Translations under genes and position numbers: made by a program
Assembly: GCF_004799325.1 (NCBI RefSeq)
Contig: NZ_SSMD01000004.1
Span: forward strand, 1-64,000
Source of the DNA: Thalassobius vesicularis
GTDB taxonomy: Bacteria > Pseudomonadota > Alphaproteobacteria > Rhodobacterales > Rhodobacteraceae
Reading direction: 5' to 3'
DNA length: 64,000 bases
The notes under the pieces: model-generated
Database searches by the model: none
What the model was told of the DNA's origin: nothing
Seen by the model: only the letters and a program-made list of their open reading frames with translations
Shown here: one piece after another, positions 27,224 through 36,247 of the stretch
Position numbering within the stretch: the first letter of the stretch is position 1
How the letters are laid out: every line of letters begins with the position of its first letter

Positions 27224-28038
27224 GATGACCGGACGGCTGCCATCTCTTCTTGTTGCTGCTTGATCGCCGCGCGCTTGGAGATGATCGAGGCGCTGATCAC
27301 CCCGACGGCGACGATCGAGATCATGATCGTGGACAGGGCGTTGATTTCCGGGCTGACGCCCAGACGCACCGCCGAGAAGATCTTGATCGGCAGGGTGGTG
27401 GCCGACGGACCGGCGGTAAACGACGCGATCACAAGGTCATCCAGCGACAGGGTGAAGGCCAGCAGCCACCCCGACACCACCGCAGGCGCGATGATCGGCA
27501 GGGTCACCAGACGGAACGCCGTGAAGGGCGAGCAGCCGAGGTCCAGCGCGGCCTCCTCTAGCGATTTGTCGAAGCTGACGAGGCGCGAGGACACCACCAC
27601 CGACACGTAGCACATCGAAAAGGTCGTGTGCGCCAGGATGATGGTAAAAATGCCGCGATCCAGACCGATACCGATGAACAGCAGCAGCAGCGAAAGGCCG
27701 GTGATCACCTCGGGCATGACAAGCGGGGCGTAGATCATGCCCGAAAACAGCGTGCGGCCGTGGAACCGGCCCGCGCGGACCAGCACATAGGCGGCCATCG
27801 TGCCCAGAACCGTCGCCAGGGTCGAGCTGGCCACGCCGACGCGCAATGTCACCCATGCGGCATCAAGGAAGGCTTGGTTGGACAGCAACTCGCCATACCA
27901 TTTGGTCGAGAAACCCGCCCAGACCGTCACCAGTTTGGAGGCGTTGAAGCTGTAGATGATCAGGATCACCATCGGCATGTAGAGGAAGGCAAAGCCGAAG
28001 GTCAGCGAGGTGGCGTTGAACCAGGTGAAGCGTCTCAT
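27220..28038 (-). CDS. potI: Putrescine/spermidine ABC transporter permease PotI
   Basis: 272 residues, six membrane segments. ATG 28038 overlaps the potH stop (ATGA). The binding-protein-dependent permease (EAA) motif is SLEEAALDLGCSPFTAFRLVTLPIIAPAVV-like (split here: EEAALDLGCSPFTAF, then TLPIIAPAVV), the cytoplasmic loop that docks on the ATPase. The N-terminal FLYMPMVILIIYSFNASK is typical of PotC/PotI. It forms the membrane channel with PotH. Confidence 0.92.
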   Translation of the reverse strand: MRRFTWFNATSLTFGFAFLYMPMVILIIYSFNASKLVTVWAGFSTKWYGELLSNQAFLDAAWVTLRVGVASSTLATVLGTMAAYVLVRAGRFHGRTLFSGMIYAPLVMPEVITGLSLLLLFIGIGLDRGIFTIILAHTTFSMCYVSVVVSSRLVSFDKSLEEAALDLGCSPFTAFRLVTLPIIAPAVVSGWLLAFTLSLDDLVIASFTAGPSATTLPIKIFSAVRLGVSPEINALSTIMISIVAVGVISASIISKRAAIKQQQEEMAAVRSS

Positions 28039-28934
28039 TGGTCTTTCTCCCGCTCTTTCTGCTCGTTCCGCTGGAACAGGATGATCGGGATGATCAGCAG
28101 CAACAGCAGGACAACGGCCACGGCCGAAGCCACCGGCCAGTCGCGGTTCGAGAAGAATTCTTCCCACAGGACCTTGCCGATCATCAGCGTGCCCGAGCCA
28201 CCCAGCAGCGACGGGATCACAAACTCACCCAGCGCGGGGATGAAGACCAGGAACGACCCGGCGATGATGCCGCTTTTCGACAGCGGGATCGTGACTAGCC
28301 AGAACGCTTTGAGGCGCGAACAGCCCAGATCCTCGGCCGCTTCGAGCAGCGATCCGTCCAGCTTTTCCAGCGCGGCGTAGATCGGCAGGATCATGAACGG
28401 CAGGTAGGTGTAGACGATGCCGATGTAGACGGCGGTCTTGGTGTTCAGGATCATCAGCGGTTCGGAAATCAGCCCGGTCCACAGCAGGAACTGGTTCAGG
28501 AACCCCTCTTGCGACAGGATGCCCATCCACGAATAGACGCGGATCAGAAAGCTGGTCCAGAACGGCAGGATCACCAGCATCATCAGCGTCGGGCGCCATT
28601 CGTCGGGGGCCATTGCCATGCCGTAGGCCACCGGATAGCCGACCAGCAGCGTCAGCAGGGTGGAAATGGCGGCGATCTGAAGGCTGGAGAGGTAGGATTT
28701 CCAGTAGAGCGAATCCTCGGTCAGGAAGACGAAATTCTCGAAATCCAGCTCGGCGAAGAAGGCTTTGATGCCTTCCCAACCGTCCGACAGGTCCAGCGTC
28801 GGGATGTAGGGCGGGATGGCCAGCGCTGTGTCCGACAGTGCGATTTTCAGCACGATCAGGAACGGCACCAGGAACAGCGCCAGCAGCCACACATACGGGA
28901 CGGAGATGAGGAACAGGCGCCGCATCTTATTCAC
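28035..28934 (-). CDS. potH: Putrescine/spermidine ABC transporter permease PotH
   Basis: 299 residues with about six membrane segments. The family markers are VPYVWLLALFLVPFLIVLKIALSD near the N-terminus, LVILPFWTSFLIRVYSWMGIL, and an EAA loop LLEAAEDLGCSRLKAFWLVTIPLSKSG. It pairs with PotI. Its start overlaps the end of the ATPase gene by 8 bases. A start at the second methionine (MRRLFLIS) is also possible. Confidence 0.92.
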   Translation of the reverse strand: MNKMRRLFLISVPYVWLLALFLVPFLIVLKIALSDTALAIPPYIPTLDLSDGWEGIKAFFAELDFENFVFLTEDSLYWKSYLSSLQIAAISTLLTLLVGYPVAYGMAMAPDEWRPTLMMLVILPFWTSFLIRVYSWMGILSQEGFLNQFLLWTGLISEPLMILNTKTAVYIGIVYTYLPFMILPIYAALEKLDGSLLEAAEDLGCSRLKAFWLVTIPLSKSGIIAGSFLVFIPALGEFVIPSLLGGSGTLMIGKVLWEEFFSNRDWPVASAVAVVLLLLLIIPIILFQRNEQKEREKDQ

Positions 28935-30054
28935 TCAGGACCGAGCCGCCGGTCAGCGTCCAGCTGAGCCAGACCTCGTCCTCCCAGGTGAAGGCGCGGC
29001 GCGACAGGCGGCGGGTGTTGGCGGCTTGCGCCTTGATCACCAGCCCGCCCGGAATGCGAACGTGATAGGTGGACACGTTGCCCAGATAGGCGATGTCCAC
29101 GATCTGGCCCTTGATGGCGTTGACGGCGCCTTCGGGTTTGTCGGGGCTGACCGAGATCTTCTCGGGCCGGATGGCGATGAAGGCGTTTTGGCCTTCGTCC
29201 AGCTGGATCGAGGTCTTGGCGTGGAAGGGTTCATGCCCCTCGGCCCAGGCGATGTCATAGCCGTCGGCGCTGGTCTTGTGCGCCTTGCCCTGGATGATGT
29301 TCACATCCCCGATGAAGTCGGCCACGTAGACCGAGTTCGGCTCTTCGTAGATGTTGGCGGGGGTGGCGACCTGCATGATGCGGCCTTCGTCCATGACGGC
29401 AACGCGGCTGGCGACGGTCATCGCTTCTTCCTGGTCGTGGGTCACGATGACGAAGGTGGTGCCGGTCTTTTCCTGGATGTCCATCAGTTCGAACTGGGTT
29501 TCCTCGCGCAGCTTTTTGTCAAGCGCGCCAAGGGGTTCGTCCAGCAGCAGCAGTTTCGGCGCACGGGCCAGCGACCGGGCCAGGGCCACGCGCTGACGCT
29601 GGCCGCCGGAAATCTGGTGCGGCTTGCGCTTTGCGAATTTGGTCAGGCGGGTCAGGCGCAGCATGTCCTCGACGCGGGCGTTCAGCTGATCCTTGGGCAT
29701 GTTCATCCGCTTCAGGCCGAAGGCGATGTTGTCCCAGACGGTCAGGTGCGGGAACAGCGCGTAGGACTGGAACATCATGTTCACCGCGCGCTCGTTCGGG
29801 GGGACGCCCGCCATGTCCTGACCTGCGATCAGGATCTGTCCCTCGGTCGGGTTCTCAAAGCCCGCCAGCATCCGCATCATCGTCGTCTTGCCGCAGCCCG
29901 ACGGGCCGAGCAGGGCGAAGAATTCGCGCTCGTAAATATCCTGCGAAAGGTTGTCGATCGCGGTGAAGTCGCCAAATCGCTTGGTGACGTTCTTGAACTG
30001 GATCAGCGGCTTAGCCTGCGGATCGTTCCAGGGTGCGAAAACTGTCTGTGCCAT
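28927..30054 (-). CDS. potG: Putrescine/spermidine ABC transporter ATP-binding protein (PotG/PotA)
   Basis: 375 residues. Walker A is LLGPSGCGKTTMMRMLAG, the Q-loop FQSYALFPHLTVWDN, the signature SGGQRQRVALARSLA, Walker B LLLLDEPLGALDKKLRE, and the H-loop FVIVTHDQEEAM. A TOBE domain with ISVSPDKPEGAVNAIKG and a C-terminal YHVRIPGG-type strand follow, as in PotA/PotG. It energises PotHI. It is separated from potF by a strong hairpin. Confidence 0.93.
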   Translation of the reverse strand: MAQTVFAPWNDPQAKPLIQFKNVTKRFGDFTAIDNLSQDIYEREFFALLGPSGCGKTTMMRMLAGFENPTEGQILIAGQDMAGVPPNERAVNMMFQSYALFPHLTVWDNIAFGLKRMNMPKDQLNARVEDMLRLTRLTKFAKRKPHQISGGQRQRVALARSLARAPKLLLLDEPLGALDKKLREETQFELMDIQEKTGTTFVIVTHDQEEAMTVASRVAVMDEGRIMQVATPANIYEEPNSVYVADFIGDVNIIQGKAHKTSADGYDIAWAEGHEPFHAKTSIQLDEGQNAFIAIRPEKISVSPDKPEGAVNAIKGQIVDIAYLGNVSTYHVRIPGGLVIKAQAANTRRLSRRAFTWEDEVWLSWTLTGGSVLSE

Positions 30055-30071
30055 GCCTGTGTCCCCGTCAT

Positions 30072-30103
30072 AAAAATGGCCCGCGCAAGGGTTTGCGCGG
30101 GCC
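30072..30103 (-). terminator. Hairpin with U-tract between potF and potG (attenuator or mRNA stabiliser)
   Basis: GGCCCGCGCAA (30078-30088) and TTGCGCGGGCC (30093-30103) form an 11-bp perfect stem with a 4-base loop. On the minus strand it is followed by ATTTTTA (complement of 30071-30077). It would partly stop transcription after the binding-protein gene or protect its message. Confidence 0.75.
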
Positions 30104-30120
30104 TGTTGGTTGTCCGGGTC

Positions 30121-31206
30121 TTACGTGCCCGACTTGATCTTGGTCCACATACGGGTCACGACGCGCTGAACCTTGGCGTCGTAGGGCGTGGTGGTGAACA
30201 GGTTGTCCAGCGCGGCGGGCGACGGATAGATCGCCGGATCGCCGATCACGTCCTCGGCCAGGAACTCTTGCGAGGCCTTGTTGCCGTTGGCGTAGTAGAC
30301 GTAGTTCGAGGCCGCAGCCATGTTGTTCGCGTCCATGATGAAGTTCAGGAACACGTGCGCGCCGTGTGCGTTCGGAGCATCAACCGGAATGGCCATCTGG
30401 TCGAACCACATCTGAGCGCCTTCCTTGGGCGCGTTGTAGGCGATCTCGACGCCGTTGTCGGCCTCGGCGGCGCGGTCACGGGCCTGCAGAACGTCACCCG
30501 ACCAACCCACGGCCACACAGATGTCGCCATTGGCCAGCGCGTTGATGTATTCCGAGCTGTTGAATTTCTGGATGTAGGGACGAATGGCCATGTAGACGGC
30601 CTCGGCCTTGGCGATCACGTCCGGATCGTGGCTGTTGGGGTCTTCGCCGATGTATTTCAGCGCGGCCGGGATCATCTCGGACGGCGCATCCAGGAAGTGC
30701 ACGCCGCAGCCGGCCAGCTTTTCCATGTTCTCGGGCTTGAACACCAGGTCCCAGCTGTCGATCGGGGCGTCTTCGCCCAGGGCCTCTTTGACCTTGCCCA
30801 GGTTCACGCCCAGGCCGGTGGTGCCCCACATGTAGTTGATCGAGTATTCGTTGCCGGGATCGTATTGTGCGGTGCGCTTGGCGACCACGTCCCACATGTT
30901 GCCGATGTTCGGCAGCTGCGCCATGTCCAGTTTCTGGAACGCGCCCGCCTGGATCTGGCGTTGCAGGAAGGTGCCGGTGGGCACCACCACGTCATAGCCC
31001 GACCCGCCGGCCAGCAGCTTGGTCTCGAGGACTTCGTTGCTGTCGAACACGTCGTAGATCAGTTTGATGCCGGTTTCGGCTTCGAATTTGGCCAGCAGTT
31101 CTTCGTCGATATAGTCCGACCAGTTGTACACGCGCACTTCTTCTGCAGTGGCGGCCCCGGCGAACAGCGCGGCAGCGGCCGTCATAGTCAGCAGGCGTTT
31201 CATCAT
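30121..31206 (-). CDS. potF: Putrescine-binding periplasmic protein (PotF/SpuD-like)
   Basis: About 361 residues. The Sec signal peptide MMKRLLTMTAAAALFAGAATA is followed by EEVRVYNWSDYIDEELL, the polyamine-binding W/D start of PotF-type proteins. Further family blocks are DVVVPTGTFLQRQI, NYMWGTTGLGVNLGKV, CVAVGWSGDVLQA and FLNFIMDANNMA. ATG 31206 (or the adjacent ATG 31203) has AAGGGGAG upstream. It captures putrescine or spermidine in the periplasm for PotGHI. It is first in the operon and divergent from the GntR gene. Confidence 0.92.
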   Translation of the reverse strand: MMKRLLTMTAAAALFAGAATAEEVRVYNWSDYIDEELLAKFEAETGIKLIYDVFDSNEVLETKLLAGGSGYDVVVPTGTFLQRQIQAGAFQKLDMAQLPNIGNMWDVVAKRTAQYDPGNEYSINYMWGTTGLGVNLGKVKEALGEDAPIDSWDLVFKPENMEKLAGCGVHFLDAPSEMIPAALKYIGEDPNSHDPDVIAKAEAVYMAIRPYIQKFNSSEYINALANGDICVAVGWSGDVLQARDRAAEADNGVEIAYNAPKEGAQMWFDQMAIPVDAPNAHGAHVFLNFIMDANNMAAASNYVYYANGNKASQEFLAEDVIGDPAIYPSPAALDNLFTTTPYDAKVQRVVTRMWTKIKSGT

Positions 31207-31251
31207 TGGTATACTCCCCTTGGATTTCGGGACTGTTTTTTCCCGTTCATC

Positions 31252-31278
31252 CAAATTTGATCAAAAATTGCCGGTCAA
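31252..31278 (-). promoter_or_regulatory. potF promoter with candidate GntR operator TTTGATCAAA
   Basis: On the minus strand, TTGACC (complement of 31273-31278) can act as -35. The 10-bp palindrome TTTGATCAAA (31256-31265) lies in the spacer before a weak -10. The 12-mer CAAATTTGATCA (31252-31263) recurs exactly at 32068-32079 in the spuC promoter. The position suggests repression by the adjacent GntR protein. Confidence 0.6.
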
Positions 31279-31356
31279 GGCAATATGGTAATGTTTTCAC
31301 GGGTCCATTAAACTCGCAAGAAGTGGTTTGATGCATATGCGGAGAAAAGTGGCAGC

Positions 31357-32052
31357 ATGGATGGCAACGCCCAAAAAGTGATCGGCAAAGAAACAGGGTC
31401 CGCGCGCCCTCCGGCGCATGAACTGATCTATCGGAAATTGCGCGAACAGATCCTGTTCGGAGAGATCGCTCCGGGTCAGCCGGTGACCATTCAGGGCCTG
31501 ACCGAAAGGCTGGAGGCCGGCATGACCCCGGTGCGCGAAGCCATCCGCCGCCTGATCGCCGAGGGTGCGCTGGATTTCCAGGGCAACCGCCGGGTCATCG
31601 TACCCCTGCTGACTGCCGAGAATATCGCAGAAATTATCTATGCCCGTCAATGGCTTGAGTCCGATCTTGGCGCGCGTGCCACGCAGCGTGCCACGCCTGC
31701 CGACCTGGCCGATCTGACCCGTCTGGATGCGGCCCTGGATCAGGCCATCAGCCGGGGCGATCTGCAGGCATATCTGGAGTATAACTACCGTTTCCACGCC
31801 CGCATTTACCAGATGGCGGACGCGCCGATCCTGGCCTCAATGGCCGAGGGGTTGTGGCTGCGGTTCGGCCCCTCGTTGCGGGTGGTTTGCGGGCGCTTGG
31901 GCACCCAGAATTTGCCCGACCTGCACAAGGACCTTTTGGCCGCGATGCGCGCCGGTGATGCCGAAGCTGCCGCCCGCGCCTGTCAGCAGGACATGTTGCA
32001 AGGGATGGAGCAAGTCAGGGGCGTACTGACCCCTAATGCGGTCTCTGACTGA
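31357..32052 (+). CDS. GntR family transcriptional regulator, FCD (FadR) subfamily
   Basis: 231 residues. The N-terminal winged helix (about 20-85) has LIYRKLREQILFGEIAPGQ and LEAGMTPVREAIRRLIAEGALDF, the GntR signature. The C-terminal FCD helical ligand domain contains IIYARQWLESDLGARAT and YNYRFHARIYQMAD, whose H/R residues and a later HKDLLAAM histidine form the metal or ligand site. It is divergent from potF and convergent in direction with spuC, so it probably controls polyamine uptake and breakdown. The effector is not visible from the sequence. Confidence 0.9.
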   Translation: MDGNAQKVIGKETGSARPPAHELIYRKLREQILFGEIAPGQPVTIQGLTERLEAGMTPVREAIRRLIAEGALDFQGNRRVIVPLLTAENIAEIIYARQWLESDLGARATQRATPADLADLTRLDAALDQAISRGDLQAYLEYNYRFHARIYQMADAPILASMAEGLWLRFGPSLRVVCGRLGTQNLPDLHKDLLAAMRAGDAEAAARACQQDMLQGMEQVRGVLTPNAVSD

Positions 32053-32057
32053 TTCGA

Positions 32058-32085
32058 TTGACAGTCGCAAATTTGATCATATTCT
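32058..32085 (+). promoter_or_regulatory. spuC-like gene promoter with candidate GntR operator
   Basis: TTGACA at 32058-32063 and TATTCT at 32080-32085 are spaced by 16 bases. The spacer holds CAAATTTGATCA (32068-32079), identical to the 12-mer in the potF promoter; AATTTGATCATATT here is a 6-of-7-pair palindrome. Confidence 0.62.
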
Positions 32086-32152
32086 AGGGTCAAGCGCGCC
32101 GAACCGGCCAGTGCGGCCGGATTCGCGCATCCCCCACTAGACGAGGCCCGAG

Positions 32153-33550
32153 ATGACGATCATCACCAATCACATGCCCACCGCGGAACTGCAGAAGCTG
32201 GACGCGGCCCACCACATGCACCCGTTCTCGACCCAGAACGAGCTGGCCGCCAAGGGCGCGCGTGTCATTACCAGCGCCGATGGCGTGTGGATTCAGGACA
32301 GCGAAGGCAACAAGATCATCGACGGCATGGCCGGTCTGTGGTGCGTGAACGTGGGCTATGGCCGTGACCGCCTGGTGCAGGCCGCCGCCCGCCAGATGGC
32401 CGAGCTGCCGTATTATAACACCTTCTTCATGACGACCCACGTCCCCGCCATCGCGCTGAGCCAGAAGCTGGCCGAAGTCGCGCCGGGCGACCTGAACCAC
32501 GTGTTCTACGCGGGCTCGGGATCCGAGGCGAATGACACCAACATCCGCATGGTGCGCACCTACTGGGCGGAAAAAGGCAAACCGACCAAAAAAATCATCA
32601 TCAGCCGGAAGAATGCCTATCATGGCTCGACTCTGGGCGGGGCCTCGCTGGGCGGTATGGGCGGAATGCACGCACAAGGCGGCCTGCCGATTCCCGACGT
32701 TTATCACATCGACCAGCCCAACTGGTGGGCCGAAGGCGGCGACATGTCCCCCGAGGAATTCGGGCTGGAACGCGCGCGCCAGCTGGAGCAAGCGATCCAC
32801 GATCTGGGCGAGGACAACGTTGCGGCCTTCATCGCGGAACCGGTGCAGGGCGCGGGCGGCGTGATCGTCCCGCCCGAGACCTACTGGCCGGAAATCAAAC
32901 GCATTTGTGACAAGTACGAAATCCTGCTGATCGCGGACGAGGTGATCTGTGGTTTCGGCCGTACCGGCAACTGGTTCGGCTCTGAGACCGTGGGCTGGAC
33001 CCCGGATATCATGACCATCGCCAAGGGGCTGTCCTCGGGGTATCAGCCGATCGGCGGCTCGATCGTGAATGACGAGGTCGCCAGTGTGATCGGCGCCTGC
33101 GAGTTCAACCACGGCTATACCTATAACGCCCACCCGGTGGCCGCTGCCGTAGCGCTGGAAAACATCAACATCCTGCAAGAGGAAAAGGTCGTCGAGTACG
33201 TCCGTGACGACATCGCCCCCTATCTGAAACAGAAGTGGGAGGCTCTGGCCGACCACCCGATGGTGGGCGAAGCCAAGATCGTGGGCATGATGGGCTCGAT
33301 CGCGCTGACGCCGCACAAAGAAAGCCGCGCCAAGTTCGCCGCCGATGCGGGCTCTGTGGGTTACATTTGCCGCGAGCGGTGCTTTGCCAACAACCTGATC
33401 ATGCGCCACGTCGGTGACCGTATGATCATCAGCCCGCCGCTGGTGATCACTCGCGCCGAGGTCGATGTTCTGATCGAGCGCGCGGTAAAGTCGCTTGACG
33501 AGGGGATGGCTCGCGTTAAGGATGCAGGCTTGTGGGAGGCGGCCAACTAA
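32153..33550 (+). CDS. spuC: Class III aminotransferase, putrescine--pyruvate aminotransferase-like (SpuC)
   Basis: 465 residues. Fold-type I PLP enzyme of the class III (omega) aminotransferases: N-terminal HMHPFSTQNELAAKGARVI, VFYAGSGSEANDTNIRMVR, AYHGSTLGGASLGGM, LLIADEVICGFGRTGNWFG with the PLP aspartate, and the Schiff-base lysine in MTIAKGLSSGYQPIGG. The HPF, NELxxKGxR and WCVNVGYGR blocks are typical of polyamine:pyruvate transaminases such as SpuC. It follows the gntR gene, and its promoter shares an operator with potF. It would convert putrescine to 4-aminobutanal; other amines are possible. Confidence 0.84.
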   Translation: MTIITNHMPTAELQKLDAAHHMHPFSTQNELAAKGARVITSADGVWIQDSEGNKIIDGMAGLWCVNVGYGRDRLVQAAARQMAELPYYNTFFMTTHVPAIALSQKLAEVAPGDLNHVFYAGSGSEANDTNIRMVRTYWAEKGKPTKKIIISRKNAYHGSTLGGASLGGMGGMHAQGGLPIPDVYHIDQPNWWAEGGDMSPEEFGLERARQLEQAIHDLGEDNVAAFIAEPVQGAGGVIVPPETYWPEIKRICDKYEILLIADEVICGFGRTGNWFGSETVGWTPDIMTIAKGLSSGYQPIGGSIVNDEVASVIGACEFNHGYTYNAHPVAAAVALENINILQEEKVVEYVRDDIAPYLKQKWEALADHPMVGEAKIVGMMGSIALTPHKESRAKFAADAGSVGYICRERCFANNLIMRHVGDRMIISPPLVITRAEVDVLIERAVKSLDEGMARVKDAGLWEAAN

Positions 33551-33584
33551 GCACACAACCGCCCTCCCGTTGAAGGAGTGGTTG

Positions 33585-34655
33585 ATGCGGTCTGTTTTGG
33601 GGCTTTGGGGGATCGTCGCGGCGGTCTGTGCGGGATATTTGGCTTATTGGCCGGTGCCTGCGCAGCCAGAAAGCTGGGAAGCCCCCCATAACCCCGGATA
33701 CATCGACGCGTTTGCCCCGAACGACCGGCTGGGTCAGTTGGAATTCCTGGACCTGGCCGGGCGCAAAGGCCCCGAGGACGTGGCCATCGGGCCTGACGGC
33801 CTGCTGTATGTCGCCACCCATGACGGAGAGATCCTGCGCCTTGCCCAATCCGGCGGCGCGGCCGAGGTGTTCGCGCAGACGAACGGGCGGCCGCTGGGGC
33901 TGGAGTTCGGGCCGAATGGCACGCTCTATGTTGCGGATGCCTATCGCGGGCTGCTGGCGATCACGCCGGACGGGGCCGTTCGCCTGCTGGCCGACCATGC
34001 GGATGGCACGCCAATCCTTTACGCCGATGATGTGGACGTGGCCGAGGATGGCACCGTCTATTTCACCGATGCCTCGACCCGTTTCGGGGCCGAGGCGAAT
34101 GGCGGCACGCTGCGCGCCTCGGTGCTGGACCTGTTGGAACATTCGGACAACGGGCGCGTGTTGAAATACGACCCGGTGACCGAGCAGACGACGCTGTTCA
34201 GCGACGGCCTGACCTTTCCCAATGGCCTGGCGGTGGGGCCAGACGGCAGCGTCTATGTCGTCGAGACGGGCACCTACAGCGTCTGGCGCTATGCCCCCGA
34301 TGGCAGTCAGCGCGAGCTGGTAATCGGCCGGTTGCCGGGCTTTCCAGACAACATCAACCCGGCACAGGATGGTTCGTTCTGGGTTGGTCTGGTCAGCCCG
34401 CGCAACGCTCTGATGGACAAACTCTCGGACCGTCCCGGCCTGCGACGGGCGATTCTGCGGCTGCCTGACTCGATGAAACCCGCGCCGGAGCGCTACGGAT
34501 TCGTGCTGCGAATCGCGGCAGATGGCACCGTGCTGGAGACATTGCAGGACCCCTCGGGCGGCTATGCGCTGACCACGGGGGCCGTGACGGCCGCTGACGG
34601 CAGCGTTTTCGTGTCCTCGCTGACCGAGTCCCGGCTGGGTGTGCTGCGCCCCTGA
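33585..34655 (+). CDS. Strictosidine synthase/SMP-30-like six-bladed beta-propeller protein
   Basis: 356 residues from ATG 33585 (GAAGGAG upstream). The N-terminus MRSVLGLWGIVAAVCAGYLAYW is a membrane anchor or signal peptide, so the propeller is probably periplasmic. Repeated blades read GPEDVAIGPDGLLYVAT, LYADDVDVAEDGTVYFTDAS, FPNGLAVGPDGSVYVVET and GFPDNINPAQDGSFWVGL, as in the SMP-30/gluconolactonase/strictosidine synthase superfamily, where loop Asp, Asn and Glu residues bind a divalent metal. The substrate is unknown. It follows spuC at a gap of 34 bases and may be co-transcribed. Confidence 0.83.
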   Translation: MRSVLGLWGIVAAVCAGYLAYWPVPAQPESWEAPHNPGYIDAFAPNDRLGQLEFLDLAGRKGPEDVAIGPDGLLYVATHDGEILRLAQSGGAAEVFAQTNGRPLGLEFGPNGTLYVADAYRGLLAITPDGAVRLLADHADGTPILYADDVDVAEDGTVYFTDASTRFGAEANGGTLRASVLDLLEHSDNGRVLKYDPVTEQTTLFSDGLTFPNGLAVGPDGSVYVVETGTYSVWRYAPDGSQRELVIGRLPGFPDNINPAQDGSFWVGLVSPRNALMDKLSDRPGLRRAILRLPDSMKPAPERYGFVLRIAADGTVLETLQDPSGGYALTTGAVTAADGSVFVSSLTESRLGVLRP

Positions 34656-35030
34656 GATAACCTTGCGTAAGCGCCCAAAACATGAGCGCCCCTTGCGTGG
34701 GGGTGGTCAGGCTTTGCCCCGGCCAAAGGGTGTCGCGAAAAAATGTCGGAAATTGCCTAAAAGCGTCGCGGCGAACCCCTGAACGTCGGGTAAGGGGTGC
34801 CAATCTGACGCTGTTCTTCGGCCTGCGGTGGGTCCGGAAAAACGGCGCAAAGAACGCCGTCCGGGCGAGTCGTTGCCGTGGCAGGAGAATTGGCTGCTTA
34901 TCGTTCTATTTTCGGGCGGATGTCCTGCAAGTTCACGAAATTCGGTCGCTTTGGGTGTTGAAAATCGGTCGTGCTTCGTGTTGGCTGATGCTCAGCAAAT
35001 AAACAAAAAACAGAACCCACGGGGGGTCTC
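34656..35030 (+). other. 375-base leader region upstream of the second Pot-like transporter
   Basis: No supported gene on either strand. It holds GC-rich inverted repeats. One at 34834-34864 combines CCGG...CCGG with the stem ACGGCG/CGCCGT (34842-34847 and 34855-34860) around CAAAGAA. A further inverted repeat, GCTGA-TGC-TCAGC, lies near 34984-34996. An AT-rich stretch with AAATAAACAAAAAAC lies just before the ribosome-binding GGGGGG. A regulatory 5' leader is possible; no known riboswitch was recognised. Confidence 0.45.
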
Positions 35031-36134
<1,104 letters not shown>

Positions 36135-36247
36135 GTTTCTCGCGGACCCGGCTAGCCCGGGTTCGCGATGTTCAAGGAGGGGTGGACATGTTGCCCGTTT
36201 CGCCGCCTCTGAAATCCAATCGACGGGCATCAAAGGGAGTTATGATA

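Noticed and set aside
28816-31260. Plus-strand open frame of about 814 codons opposite potG and potF
   Set aside because: Shadow of the minus-strand ABC transporter genes, without motifs.
33640-33650. GGGATATTTGG inside the propeller gene
   Set aside because: Looks like the intergenic tail motif but lies in coding sequence without the hairpins or AGAAG tail.
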